Positions 15,216 through 23,448 of a stretch of DNA of 29,199 nt are shown in pieces. This DNA is from Proteobacteria bacterium UBA4457 (GTDB taxonomy: Bacteria > Pseudomonadota > Gammaproteobacteria > Ga0077536): contig DGOV01000059.1 in the NCBI GenBank assembly GCA_002390205.1, positions 1 through 29,199 of the forward strand, given 5' to 3'. The translations under genes and the position numbers were made by a program. Below the pieces are notes generated by a model, which saw only the letters and a list, made by a program, of their open reading frames with translations, did no database searches and had not been told where the DNA came from. Numbering within the stretch: the first letter of the stretch is position 1; every line of letters starts with the position of its first letter.

Positions 15216-18038
15216 CTACTGATTGAGTTTAAAAGCTTTGTTTATTATTTCTTTCTGCTGTTCCGCATGCAGAGAAGCATACCCCACTGCAGAGGAAGAG
15301 GAAGAGGGTCTTGCGATACATGTCAGTGGCTTAGTTTCGTCGAAGCACCCGCCTAAGTAGCTTGTGGAAAGTAACATTGACCAAGCTCCCTGGTTTCGTG
15401 GTTCTTCCTGGACCCATACAAGCTCCTCAGCATGAACGTATTGATCTAAGACTGTTTTCATTTCTTTTTTCGGGAACGGGTACAGCTGTTCTAACCTGAT
15501 AATTGCTACATCTGTGATGCCGTTATCGATTTTCCCTTGGTGTAAATCGAAAAATACTTTGCCGCTGCAAACTAGGATCCGTTTTACATTTTTCGTATCA
15601 GATATTATTGCATCGTCTATGACTGGTTCGAAAGCTCCCTCATAAACATCGCTGAGGCTAGACACCGAAAGCTTATGTCGCAAGAGACTTTTAGGGCTCA
15701 TGATGACCAGAGGTTTGCGGTAAGATCTTAGCATTTGTCGGCGGAGCAAGTGGAACATTTGAGCAGGTGCGGTCGGATAGCAAACTTGCATATTATCCTC
15801 TGCACAGAGTTGTAAATACCGTTCCAAGCGGGCAGAAGAATGCTCAGGGCCTTGCCCATCGTATCCATGTGGAAGCATCATGACAAGACCGCAGAATCTA
15901 CCCCATTTTGCTTCGCAAGATGCGATGAATTGATCTATGACTACTTGTGCGCCATTAGCAAAATCCCCGAACTGTGCTTCCCAGATGACTAAAGAGTTCG
16001 GTTCAGTACTTGCGTAGCCATACTCGTATCCGAGCACGGCCTCTTCAGATAAAGTTGAATTGATAACTAAAAAGGTTTCCTGGCTTTCACTCAAGTTCTG
16101 GAGGGGAAGGTAGGTGTCCCCGGTTTTTTGATCATGCAGCACTGCGTGTCTATGAAAAAAAGTACCTCGAGCACTATCTTGCCCCGAGATTCGAACGGGA
16201 TATTTATCTGTTAGCAAGGATGCATAGGCTAGAGTTTCCGCAAAACCCCAATCGAATGGTTTTTCGCCTGCTGCCATTGCGCGTCTATCTTGGACAATTT
16301 TCTTCACTGAGCGGTGCAGTGTGAACGGACTGGGCATTGCGTTGAATTTATCCGCAAGAACTCTTACTTCTCCTTCAGTGAGGGAGGTGTTGGCATGGTT
16401 ACGCCAGTCTGTGCCAGAAAATGCATCAAAATTCGTTTCAAATTGATGATCGATAACTTTGGTATAAGGTCTAGAAACCACAAAGTCGTTTTCTAACGCG
16501 TTGATATATTTATCGGCCATTGATTTTGCTTCGCCGGCAGTTACTACCCCTTCCGAGACGAGCTTTTCTGTATATATCTTACGCACTCCGGAATGATTTC
16601 TTACATTTTGATACATTATCGGCTGTGTAGCAGCAGGTTCATCAGCTTCACTATGACCATGCTTGCGATAGCATATAAGGTCGACTACGACATCTTTGTT
16701 GAACTCCATGCGAAAATCAACTGCCATTTGGCCTACTAGAGCGACTGCTTCAGGGTCATCCCCGTTAACATGAAAAATAGGTGCTTGAACCATTTTGGCA
16801 ACATCTGTGCAGTATAATGTCGATCGAGAATCTAGAGGGTCACTGGTTGTGAAGCCGATTTGGTTGTTAATAATGACGTGAACAGTCCCCCCAGTAGAGT
16901 ATCCTCGTGTTTGAGATAGATTTAGAGTCTCCATTACAACACCTTGGCCGGCAAAGGCCGCGTCGCCATGTATAAGTAGTGGTAGCACTTTATTCCGGTT
17001 GAAATCTTTTCTACGGTCTTGCCTAGCTCTAACCGATCCTTCTACTACAGGGTTAATTATCTCCAGATGGGACGGGTTAAATGCTAGGGTTAAATGCACC
17101 GAACCACCGGGAGTTTCTACGTCCGAAGAAAAGCCCATATGGTATTTTACGTCACCTGACCTGAGCTCCGTTGGACCAGTTCCTTGGAATTCTTCAAATA
17201 GTTTTGCGGGGTGTTTGCCAATAATATTTATGAGGACATTGAGTCGTCCTCTATGTGCCATGCCAACAACACACTCTTTGACTTGATGGCGCCCCGCATC
17301 TTCCACTATCTGGTCGAGTAACGCGATTGTGCTTTCTCCACCTTCAAGCGAGAATCTCTTCTGGCCGACGTACTTTGTATGTAAAAACTCTTCCAAGGCA
17401 CCTGCGGCAATTACTCGGTTCAAAAGGTCTTTCTTCTTTTCATCACCAAATGAGGGCTTTGATTTAATCGTTTCTAATCTTTGTTGTATCCAACGTTTTT
17501 GATTTGTTTCCACGATATGCATATATTCGGCACCAATAGTCCCACAGTATGTGCCGCGCAAAACCTCCAGTATCTCGCGCAGTGTGGCTTGTGCAGAGCC
17601 TTGTAGCGAACCAGTGTTAAAGAAAGTACCTAGATCCGCATTGTCGAGTCCGTGGAATGTGGGATCCAGTTCAACTGTCTGAGGCCTGGCATATTGATTT
17701 AGCGGGTCTAGGCTAGCTTGTCGATGACCTAGAACTCGATAGGCATTTATTAGCTGAAGAACTGCTACTTGTTTTGTCCCGTCTATGTGCAGGCTTTCTT
17801 CGCTGGTTCTTTGTTGACTGCTAGCTGCTTGCGTTCCAATCTCTAGCATTCTAATTTGTGCTTCTGAATGTCGTAGTGAGATTTCACGCTCAGTCTCACA
17901 TTGTCCTTCATCAATTTCTAGAAAGTATTGTTGCCACTCTTCTGAAACACTTTTTTTGTTAGAGAGGTAAGAGGAATAGAGATCATCTAGGAACGGTGCA
18001 TTTCCGTCGAATAAGCATGATGGACGCCGCATAGCCAT
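15216..18038 (-). CDS. sucA: 2-oxoglutarate dehydrogenase E1
   Basis: This 940-residue thiamine diphosphate enzyme decarboxylates 2-oxoglutarate and passes the succinyl group to the E2 lipoyl arm. The N-terminal E2-binding segment (LDDLYSSYLSNKKSVSEEWQQYF, split here only as a landmark) is typical. The active-site region GDAAFAGQGVVMETLNLS followed by TRGYSTGG and INNQIGFTT lies at about 355-400. GMAHRGRLNVL precedes it. The length fits the gammaproteobacterial enzyme. It is the first gene of sucA-sucB-lpd, with a near-consensus promoter 30-60 bases upstream. sucCD, often linked to this operon, is not in the window. It is divergent from mdh. Confidence 0.96.
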   Translation of the reverse strand: MAMRRPSCLFDGNAPFLDDLYSSYLSNKKSVSEEWQQYFLEIDEGQCETEREISLRHSEAQIRMLEIGTQAASSQQRTSEESLHIDGTKQVAVLQLINAYRVLGHRQASLDPLNQYARPQTVELDPTFHGLDNADLGTFFNTGSLQGSAQATLREILEVLRGTYCGTIGAEYMHIVETNQKRWIQQRLETIKSKPSFGDEKKKDLLNRVIAAGALEEFLHTKYVGQKRFSLEGGESTIALLDQIVEDAGRHQVKECVVGMAHRGRLNVLINIIGKHPAKLFEEFQGTGPTELRSGDVKYHMGFSSDVETPGGSVHLTLAFNPSHLEIINPVVEGSVRARQDRRKDFNRNKVLPLLIHGDAAFAGQGVVMETLNLSQTRGYSTGGTVHVIINNQIGFTTSDPLDSRSTLYCTDVAKMVQAPIFHVNGDDPEAVALVGQMAVDFRMEFNKDVVVDLICYRKHGHSEADEPAATQPIMYQNVRNHSGVRKIYTEKLVSEGVVTAGEAKSMADKYINALENDFVVSRPYTKVIDHQFETNFDAFSGTDWRNHANTSLTEGEVRVLADKFNAMPSPFTLHRSVKKIVQDRRAMAAGEKPFDWGFAETLAYASLLTDKYPVRISGQDSARGTFFHRHAVLHDQKTGDTYLPLQNLSESQETFLVINSTLSEEAVLGYEYGYASTEPNSLVIWEAQFGDFANGAQVVIDQFIASCEAKWGRFCGLVMMLPHGYDGQGPEHSSARLERYLQLCAEDNMQVCYPTAPAQMFHLLRRQMLRSYRKPLVIMSPKSLLRHKLSVSSLSDVYEGAFEPVIDDAIISDTKNVKRILVCSGKVFFDLHQGKIDNGITDVAIIRLEQLYPFPKKEMKTVLDQYVHAEELVWVQEEPRNQGAWSMLLSTSYLGGCFDETKPLTCIARPSSSSSAVGYASLHAEQQKEIINKAFKLNQ

Positions 18039-18071
18039 TGAATATACCTGGGCAAATATGAGTTAAGTTAA

Positions 18072-18100
18072 ATTATAAATACGCACATAAAGAATGTCAT
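18072..18100 (-). promoter_or_regulatory. Predicted sigma70 promoter of sucA-sucB-lpd
   Basis: On the minus strand ATGACA (18100-18095, five of six consensus bases) and a perfect TATAAT (18077-18072) are separated by exactly 17 bases. Transcription would start near 18065 and give a leader of about 27 bases before the sucA ATG. The pattern is strong but untested. Confidence 0.7.
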
Positions 18101-18317
18101 CATCGTAAGTTACTAATGAATGAACATTACAGAGTTGCCAATTCTGAATCAAACGCTTGAAAAAGTCATCAACTAGTAGCATTTTTTTACAGATTTTTAA
18201 CGTGTCCCACCGAAGATGAATTTAGGGGCTATCCTTGCGTCAATTTATTCAGACCGTTATCCTACGTGACATAACATACATCAAAAATATTCTTACTAAT
18301 TTAAGGAAGTTAAAAGC

Positions 18318-19298
18318 ATGAAATCTCCCGTTCGGATAACAGTGACTGGCGCAGCAGGTCAGATAAGCTACTCTTTGTTGTTTCGCATAGCATCAGGCCA
18401 AATGTTGGGACCAGAACAGCCTGTGTCTCTTCAATTACTGGAAGTACCTCAAGCGATGAACGCACTAGAAGGCGTTGCGATGGAACTGGATGACTGTGCA
18501 TTTCCTTTGGTAAGAGGCATCGGCATGTTTGACGATCCCAATGCTGCGTTTGAGAGTAGTGACTACGGCCTCTTAGTGGGTGCTCGACCAAGAGGTCCAG
18601 GGATGGAGCGAAGTGATCTGCTAGCGGCAAATGGCGGTATATTTACGGTTCAAGGTCGTGCGATCAATGACCGAGCTAGCCGCAGCGTTAAAATTTTAGT
18701 GGTTGGTAACCCAGCGAATACAAATGCCTGGACATGTATGAAGAGCGCGCCAGATATTGAAGCCAAACAGTTCACGGCGATGACAAGATTAGATCATAAT
18801 CGCGCCATAGCTCAGCTTTCTAGCGCAACTAATACTCCCGTCAACGACATTAAAAAAATGACTATATGGGGCAATCATTCGACAACACAATACCCTGACC
18901 TTAGCCAGACCACGATTGCTGGAACCGCTGCCTTAGAGTCAATAGAGCGTTCTTGGTATGAGAATGACTATATTAGTAAAGTGGCCAAGAGAGGCGCCGA
19001 AATTATCGGGGCCAGAGGTGCTTCAAGCGCAGCCTCTGCAGCAAATGCTGCGATGGAGCATATGCGAGATTGGGCGCTTGGTACTGAGTCTGGAGATTGG
19101 ACTAGTATGGGTGTTCCTAGCGACGGGAGCTATGGAATTGAGGAAGGAATGATCTATTCCTTTCCGGTCACGTGTGCCGGAGGCGAATATTCTATCGTAC
19201 AAGATCTTCCTCTTGACCCCTTCAGTCGTAAGATGCTGAGCGTAACTGAGGCTGAACTCAAAGAAGAACAGGTAGCAGTTGCTCCACTATTAGGTTAG
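18318..19298 (+). CDS. mdh: Malate dehydrogenase (NAD)
   Basis: This 326-residue enzyme interconverts malate and oxaloacetate. The NAD-binding motif GAAGQIS is at 11-17, substrate-binding arginines lie in RPRGPGMER (about 90-98), and the catalytic Asp159-His187 pair is in RLDHNR and IWGNHS. The layout is the roughly 326-residue type of many beta- and some gammaproteobacteria, not the 312-residue Escherichia coli type. A TTAAGGAAG site precedes the ATG. A weak promoter-like pair, TTGCGT (18235-18240) and TATCCT (18258-18263) with a 17-base spacer, lies upstream. The gene is divergent from sucA over 279 bases, and 44 bases before rppH. Confidence 0.96.
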   Translation: MKSPVRITVTGAAGQISYSLLFRIASGQMLGPEQPVSLQLLEVPQAMNALEGVAMELDDCAFPLVRGIGMFDDPNAAFESSDYGLLVGARPRGPGMERSDLLAANGGIFTVQGRAINDRASRSVKILVVGNPANTNAWTCMKSAPDIEAKQFTAMTRLDHNRAIAQLSSATNTPVNDIKKMTIWGNHSTTQYPDLSQTTIAGTAALESIERSWYENDYISKVAKRGAEIIGARGASSAASAANAAMEHMRDWALGTESGDWTSMGVPSDGSYGIEEGMIYSFPVTCAGGEYSIVQDLPLDPFSRKMLSVTEAELKEEQVAVAPLLG

Positions 19299-19342
19299 GC
19301 GATAGCCGTTTACTCCTTCTGGTTTAGTTAAAGGCGTGGCGT

Positions 19343-19813
19343 ATGATTGATGAGTTTGGCTTCAGAGCAAATGTCGGTATTGTCCTCATCAACCATGCTG
19401 GTCAGGTTCTTTTGGCTCGGCGTACTGGTGTGCCTGCGTGGCAGTTTCCGCAAGGGGGTATCCAAGAAGGGGAGTCTCCGATAGAGGCGATGTATCGAGA
19501 GCTCAATGAAGAGCTAGGCTTAGGGGCAAATCAAGTCAAGCTTCTGGGGCAGACGCGAAAATGGCTGAAATATACATTGCCGGAGAGATTTATTCGAAAG
19601 CATCAGATACCGTTATGTATAGGACAACGACAGCTCTGGTTTCTATTAGAATTGGTTACCGCGGATGAAAATATTAATCTGCTTTCTTTTTCTGAGCCAG
19701 AGTTTGATACTTGGAGATGGGTCCCTTACTGGGAACCTATAGGTAAGGTGATAGACTTTAAAAGAGATGTCTACCAGCAGGCGCTTGAAGAGCTTGCAAT
19801 ACTTGTTCCCTAG
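19343..19813 (+). CDS. rppH: RNA pyrophosphohydrolase (Nudix)
   Basis: This 156-residue protein removes pyrophosphate from the 5' end of mRNAs and so opens them to RNase E decay. The start FGFRANVGIVLIN and the segment WQFPQGGIQEGE are typical of RppH. The full Nudix box is present, from Gly38 through Glu44 to REL-NEELGL at 52-60. The downstream segment TRKWLKYTLPERFI is also typical of the family. It follows mdh after 44 bases and is probably co-transcribed with it, an arrangement that gives no functional hint. The length is at the lower end for gammaproteobacterial RppH. Confidence 0.93.
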   Translation: MIDEFGFRANVGIVLINHAGQVLLARRTGVPAWQFPQGGIQEGESPIEAMYRELNEELGLGANQVKLLGQTRKWLKYTLPERFIRKHQIPLCIGQRQLWFLLELVTADENINLLSFSEPEFDTWRWVPYWEPIGKVIDFKRDVYQQALEELAILVP

Positions 19814-20138
19814 GTCAAGAGAATGGGGTAGTACCGGCAGAGCTAGCTCTAGCCTGATTCTATGAGTTTTTTGAAAAACTGTGGATAACTTTGTGGATTA
19901 ATCAGTCTATTTTTTTCTGCGTCACTGTTTTTTTATTCCGGAACATCACTAGAATGTTTCAGATGAAGATAAAAATACAATATCAATCAATATCTTGCGA
20001 CAAATTTCACCCTGTGTAGAGCAAAAAAAAATGCTGCGCCGCCGCAGAATAGGATTTGGCTAACATATGTGCATTATCTTGTTACGTTCAGCATTTGAAC
20101 CGCCTATTACTGTTCTCTCAACCCTTAGTCTGACGGGC
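19814..20138. other. Non-coding gap of 325 bases with two DnaA-box-like sites and small inverted repeats
   Basis: No credible gene is seen. TGTGGATAA at 19880-19888 is the exact complement of the consensus DnaA box TTATCCACA. TGTGGATTA at 19892-19900 is a second copy with one mismatch in the same orientation. Just before them AGTTTT (19865-19870) and AAAACT (19875-19880) form a perfect small stem. AGAGCTAGCTCT at 19839-19850 is a 12-base palindrome within an imperfect hairpin that might end the mdh-rppH transcript. The right part holds the terminator of the minus-strand gene that follows. Confidence 0.6.
20022..20047 (-). terminator. Rho-independent terminator of the halohydrin dehalogenase-like gene
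   Basis: Read on the minus strand, CTGCG (20047-20043) pairs with CGCAG (20038-20034) around a GC-rich four-base loop. After two more bases it runs into nine T residues (20031-20023). It lies about 90 bases after the stop of the minus-strand gene at 20139. Confidence 0.75.
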
Positions 20139-20816
20139 TTACTGCACCCATCCACCTGCGTGAGGGATTCCTTGTCCTGCAAAAAAGCCACTATCCTCGC
20201 TGGCGAGAAACAAGGCAAGCGCCGCATCTTCCTCTGCGGTACCGAGTCTCCCAGCAGGTACTTGTCTTTTTAATGATTTCCTAAAAGATTCTTTTTGCAT
20301 GAGGCTGGCTGGATAATACGCATCGCTTTCTATGTAATTTTGGGCGATAAGATTAATTTGGATATTCGAAGCTGCGACTTCTACACCAACAGATTGTACA
20401 TACCCAAGCTGGGCTGCCCTTGCCGCACTATAGGCCGCCAGTGTTTTCATCCCCTTGAGGGCCGAGGCGCTTCCATACACTACAATCTTCCCTTGTTTAC
20501 GCTCAATCATTTGTGGGAGAACCGCTCTTACAAGCCGATGGAGAGGGTGGACCATCATGTCAAAGGGGGCTTGCCAATCTTCATCATGCACGTTTTTAGT
20601 CTCTATACCAGAAAAGGTTGGCGATGCTAAATTTGCTACAAGGATATCGATGACCCCTACTTTTGAAATTGCCTCTTCGCATGCACCAGTCCTCGTGAGG
20701 TCACTCTTATCACAGAAAACCACTGCTCCCTCTTTGGTGAAAACTTTAGCAGTAATAGGTCCCATATAGTCGTTCGCCTGAGTGATTAGCACTCTTTTAT
20801 CTTTTAATCGGCTCAT
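20139..20816 (-). CDS. Predicted halohydrin dehalogenase (SDR fold)
   Basis: This 225-residue protein has the short-chain dehydrogenase fold but not its cofactor motif. In place of TGxxxGxG it has T12-Q-A-N-D-Y17-M-G19, which fits T-X4-(F/Y)-X-G. In place of the Ser-Tyr-Lys triad it has Ser116, Tyr129 and Arg133, which fits S-X12-Y-X3-R. These two patterns are the published fingerprints of halohydrin dehalogenases. These enzymes do not use NAD; they release halide from vicinal haloalcohols to form epoxides, and open epoxides with halide, cyanide or azide. The segment AQNYIESDAYYP (158-169) resembles the halide-site loop of the family. Length is typical (225-260). It stands alone, with its own terminator, beside B12 uptake genes. 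The natural substrate is unknown. Confidence 0.85.
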   Translation of the reverse strand: MSRLKDKRVLITQANDYMGPITAKVFTKEGAVVFCDKSDLTRTGACEEAISKVGVIDILVANLASPTFSGIETKNVHDEDWQAPFDMMVHPLHRLVRAVLPQMIERKQGKIVVYGSASALKGMKTLAAYSAARAAQLGYVQSVGVEVAASNIQINLIAQNYIESDAYYPASLMQKESFRKSLKRQVPAGRLGTAEEDAALALFLASEDSGFFAGQGIPHAGGWVQ

Positions 20817-20859
20817 GATTCCTCTCCCTTGCGACTATAAATTTTTATATTGTAATGCT

Positions 20860-21624
20860 TTAGATGAGACTTATTGTGCAATAGTTATGACGCCAATCAA
20901 TACGGGTGTCTACGTTGAAAATATATTTCATCGTCTTTGAAGTTGCTGTTTCCTTCGGAGTCCCATCTGATATGATGGCACCATTTTTCATCCACACAAT
21001 TCTGTCTGCATGGTTGATGGCAAGTGAAGTATCGTGCATCACGACAATAGCTCCGCCACCGTTTGTCGTATAGTTTTTTAATATTCTCATCGCTCTAAGC
21101 TGATGCGTCATGTCTAATGATGATGTTGGCTCATCGGCTAATAAAAAAGGAGTACACGATGAGAGAGCGCGAGCAAAATGAACTCGTGCGAGCTCCCCTC
21201 CAGATAATGTTTCTACAGATTGATGACTGAGATGATGGATATCGCACTGATGCAATACGGTTTCAACTGCCAATTTATCTGCTTCCGTAGGGGCAGCGAA
21301 CATCGTTCCGTAGGTGAATCTTCCTAGCGCCACTACATTTCGGACAGTAGCGGGCCAAGCAATAATAGGAACCTGGGGAATATAGGAAATGAATTTTGCG
21401 CGTTCCTTTGCGCTGATTGTCTTTAGATAGCGTTGTCCCAACGATATGTTTCCACTACTTGGTTTAGTTAGACCGATCAGACACTTGAGTAAAGTGGTTT
21501 TCCCAGCACCATTAGCGCCAAGAATCACAGTAAATTCTCCAGGATTGAAGTCGATCGAAGTCTCTTGTAGCAGTGACTTTCCATTAATGACGTAGCTGAT
21601 TTTTTTTGCAGAAAAATTATCCAT
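20860..21624 (-). CDS. btuD: Vitamin B12 ABC transporter ATP-binding protein BtuD
   Basis: This 254-residue cytoplasmic ATPase is predicted to power import of cobalamin through BtuC. Counting from the ATG at 21624, the Walker A loop GANGAGKTT is at 36-44, the signature LSGGE at 140-144 and the Walker B LLADEP at 161-166. The frame is open 45 bases further upstream to a TTG at 21669, but the ATG overlaps the btuC stop by eight bases (ATGGATAA) and gives the usual FecE/BtuD N-terminus, so I chose it. By sequence alone FecE-type ATPases for haem, siderophores and B12 are hard to separate. The riboswitch ahead of the operon makes B12 the best call. Confidence 0.9.
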   Translation of the reverse strand: MDNFSAKKISYVINGKSLLQETSIDFNPGEFTVILGANGAGKTTLLKCLIGLTKPSSGNISLGQRYLKTISAKERAKFISYIPQVPIIAWPATVRNVVALGRFTYGTMFAAPTEADKLAVETVLHQCDIHHLSHQSVETLSGGELARVHFARALSSCTPFLLADEPTSSLDMTHQLRAMRILKNYTTNGGGAIVVMHDTSLAINHADRIVWMKNGAIISDGTPKETATSKTMKYIFNVDTRIDWRHNYCTISLI

Positions 21625-22603
21625 GACGACCACTTTTGGATGCGATCCAAATAAAAATCGGTGCCCCAACTAAAGCAGCCAATACACCAATCTTCAGCTC
21701 AACGTTGGTCGAAATAATCCGCACTCCAACATCTATAAGCACGAGAAAGACTCCCCCTAATACCGCAGAGGGTATTATTGTTTGCCCAGGATCATAGTTC
21801 ACAAGAGGTCGGACTAGGTGAGGTGTTACAATTCCTACAAACCCTATGACACCAGCTAGGGAAACGGCCGCACCTGTGGCGAGCCCGGCTCCTAGAACAA
21901 CACAGATACGTGTAGTAGTTAGGTTCAACCCTAGGGTTGACGCAGTGTCTTCGCCGAGAGAGAGTAGCGTTAATCCTTTTCTTTGTGACAGCAGCAGCAG
22001 CAGACCGGCCAGCATGAAAGGTAAAACTAAAGCAATATCCAGTAAACTACGGTTGGCCACAGAACCTAACATCCAAGTTATCATATCGGATAAATAAAAT
22101 GGATTGGGTGCAAAATTTGTTACTAATGCCATTAGTGCGCCAGCGAGACTAGAAAGTCCTATTCCAAATAGGATCAGTGTTACGGTTGATTTAACCCATA
22201 TGGCTATGCAGCAGAGTAAGCCCGTGGCTAATAGGCTTCCACCTATGGCAGCTACTGGCGCGGCATAGCTCCAGTTTTCGGCAATGCCAAAATAAATAAC
22301 CGTGACTGCGGCAAGTGATGACCAAGCAGAAACACCTAATACTCCAGGTTCTGCAAGTGGGTTCCTCAGAAGACCTTGTAGGGCGGCCCCGCTTGCGGCA
22401 AGACATGCCCCGACTAGGTAGGCTGCCAGGGTTCTTGGAAGTCGAATTTCCCAAATGATAAGGCTGTCAATACTTGTATCTGGCTTGATTAAGATGCTAA
22501 GAGCTCGTAAAAGCGTTATATCCGTTGCTCCTACACAGCATGCTATTCCAACAGCTAAAATAGATGATAGGGCAAGTAGTGACGATATTGTTCTTCGGCT
22601 CAT
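21617..22603 (-). CDS. btuC: Vitamin B12 ABC transporter permease BtuC (FecCD family)
   Basis: This 328-residue inner membrane protein has about ten hydrophobic helices and the FecCD family landmarks LRLPRTLAAYLVGACLAASG near residue 55, NPLAEPGVLGVS and the GFVGIVTPHLVRPL loop that contacts the ATPase. It forms the channel for cobalamin with BtuD and takes substrate from BtuF. Its ATG overlaps the TAA stop of btuF by one base (TAATG), and its stop overlaps the start of btuD, so the three are translationally coupled. A role in siderophore uptake is the alternative if the riboswitch is ignored. Confidence 0.9.
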   Translation of the reverse strand: MSRRTISSLLALSSILAVGIACCVGATDITLLRALSILIKPDTSIDSLIIWEIRLPRTLAAYLVGACLAASGAALQGLLRNPLAEPGVLGVSAWSSLAAVTVIYFGIAENWSYAAPVAAIGGSLLATGLLCCIAIWVKSTVTLILFGIGLSSLAGALMALVTNFAPNPFYLSDMITWMLGSVANRSLLDIALVLPFMLAGLLLLLSQRKGLTLLSLGEDTASTLGLNLTTTRICVVLGAGLATGAAVSLAGVIGFVGIVTPHLVRPLVNYDPGQTIIPSAVLGGVFLVLIDVGVRIISTNVELKIGVLAALVGAPIFIWIASKSGRHG

Positions 22604-23436
22604 TAGCCTCTCTCCAAGCGCAATCGTTCTGATACGAGTTGCTCAATGGCATCAATTATGAACCAACCTCCACAGCTAGTTATAGAGAGAGGTAGCGAAG
22701 CCTGATGTCTTGCAGTAACAAATGCTTTAACCATAGAGTGCTTGATAGCATTCCATTGATTGTGAATACCCATCCGGTCTTTTCCTGCGGACGTGATAAT
22801 TAAATCGGGTTGATAGCGAGCAATATTTTCTAGCCTTACGGAAGACCATCCTGGTTGTGTTTCGATATTAATGAAACCTGCTGTAGTTATGATTTCATCT
22901 ATAAGGGTTCCAGGCCCAGCAGTGACGCCACTAGACGGTAAATATATCGCTTGAATTACATCAGTTGGAGAAGGGAGTTTTGCTAGTCTGCGGTTAAAGT
23001 TGGCTATGACCGAGGCTCCTTTGCGTGACGCGTCGAGTCTAGCAGATAAGCGACGTATCTCTTCGCGAACATCGTTTATTGAGATTAGAAAGTTCATTTG
23101 CAATGTTGGGATCCCTGCCTTTCCCAAGAACTGCACTATTTGTGGACCGCCACCATATGATCTGACTACCAGATCAGGTCTCGCCGCAATAATTTCCTCT
23201 GCCGTTGCACGTATCGTTTTGACTCCCTCTGCCTGCTTTCTCAGATAAGAAAATTCTGAGGTTGAATCTTTTGATAACGCAAGTATATTCGCTTTTGGAA
23301 GTAGTTTTAAAATGTATTGATCCGCACAGTAATCAAGACTAACGACCCTCTTTGGGCTAGAATTCTCTACTGCTTTGACAAATGTGATTTGTGCCAGTAG
23401 CAGGAATAATACGCTGATGAAAGCCGTGCAGTTCAT
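22603..23436 (-). CDS. btuF: Vitamin B12-binding periplasmic protein BtuF
   Basis: This 277-residue protein has a signal peptide (about 1-22, ending VKA) and a periplasmic type III binding-protein layout. The mature N-terminus KRVVSLDYCADQYILKLLP is typical of BtuF and relatives, and ARPDLVVRSYGG is the usual lobe segment. No lipobox is obvious, so it is probably soluble in the periplasm. It should receive cobalamin from BtuB/TonB and deliver it to BtuCD. It is 12 bases after btuB and overlaps btuC by one base. Related proteins bind haem or iron-siderophores; the B12 call rests partly on the riboswitch. Confidence 0.88.
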   Translation of the reverse strand: MNCTAFISVLFLLLAQITFVKAVENSSPKRVVSLDYCADQYILKLLPKANILALSKDSTSEFSYLRKQAEGVKTIRATAEEIIAARPDLVVRSYGGGPQIVQFLGKAGIPTLQMNFLISINDVREEIRRLSARLDASRKGASVIANFNRRLAKLPSPTDVIQAIYLPSSGVTAGPGTLIDEIITTAGFINIETQPGWSSVRLENIARYQPDLIITSAGKDRMGIHNQWNAIKHSMVKAFVTARHQASLPLSITSCGGWFIIDAIEQLVSERLRLERG

Positions 23437-23448
23437 ATCTTCTGAAGC

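Noticed and set aside
19814..20138. Chromosomal replication origin
   Set aside because: Only two DnaA-like boxes are visible and no dnaA, dnaN, gidA or parA gene is near.
20139..20816. Ordinary NAD(P)-dependent short-chain dehydrogenase (3-oxoacyl-ACP reductase type)
   Set aside because: The glycine-rich cofactor motif is missing and the catalytic lysine is replaced by arginine at the right spacing; both changes fit halohydrin dehalogenases.
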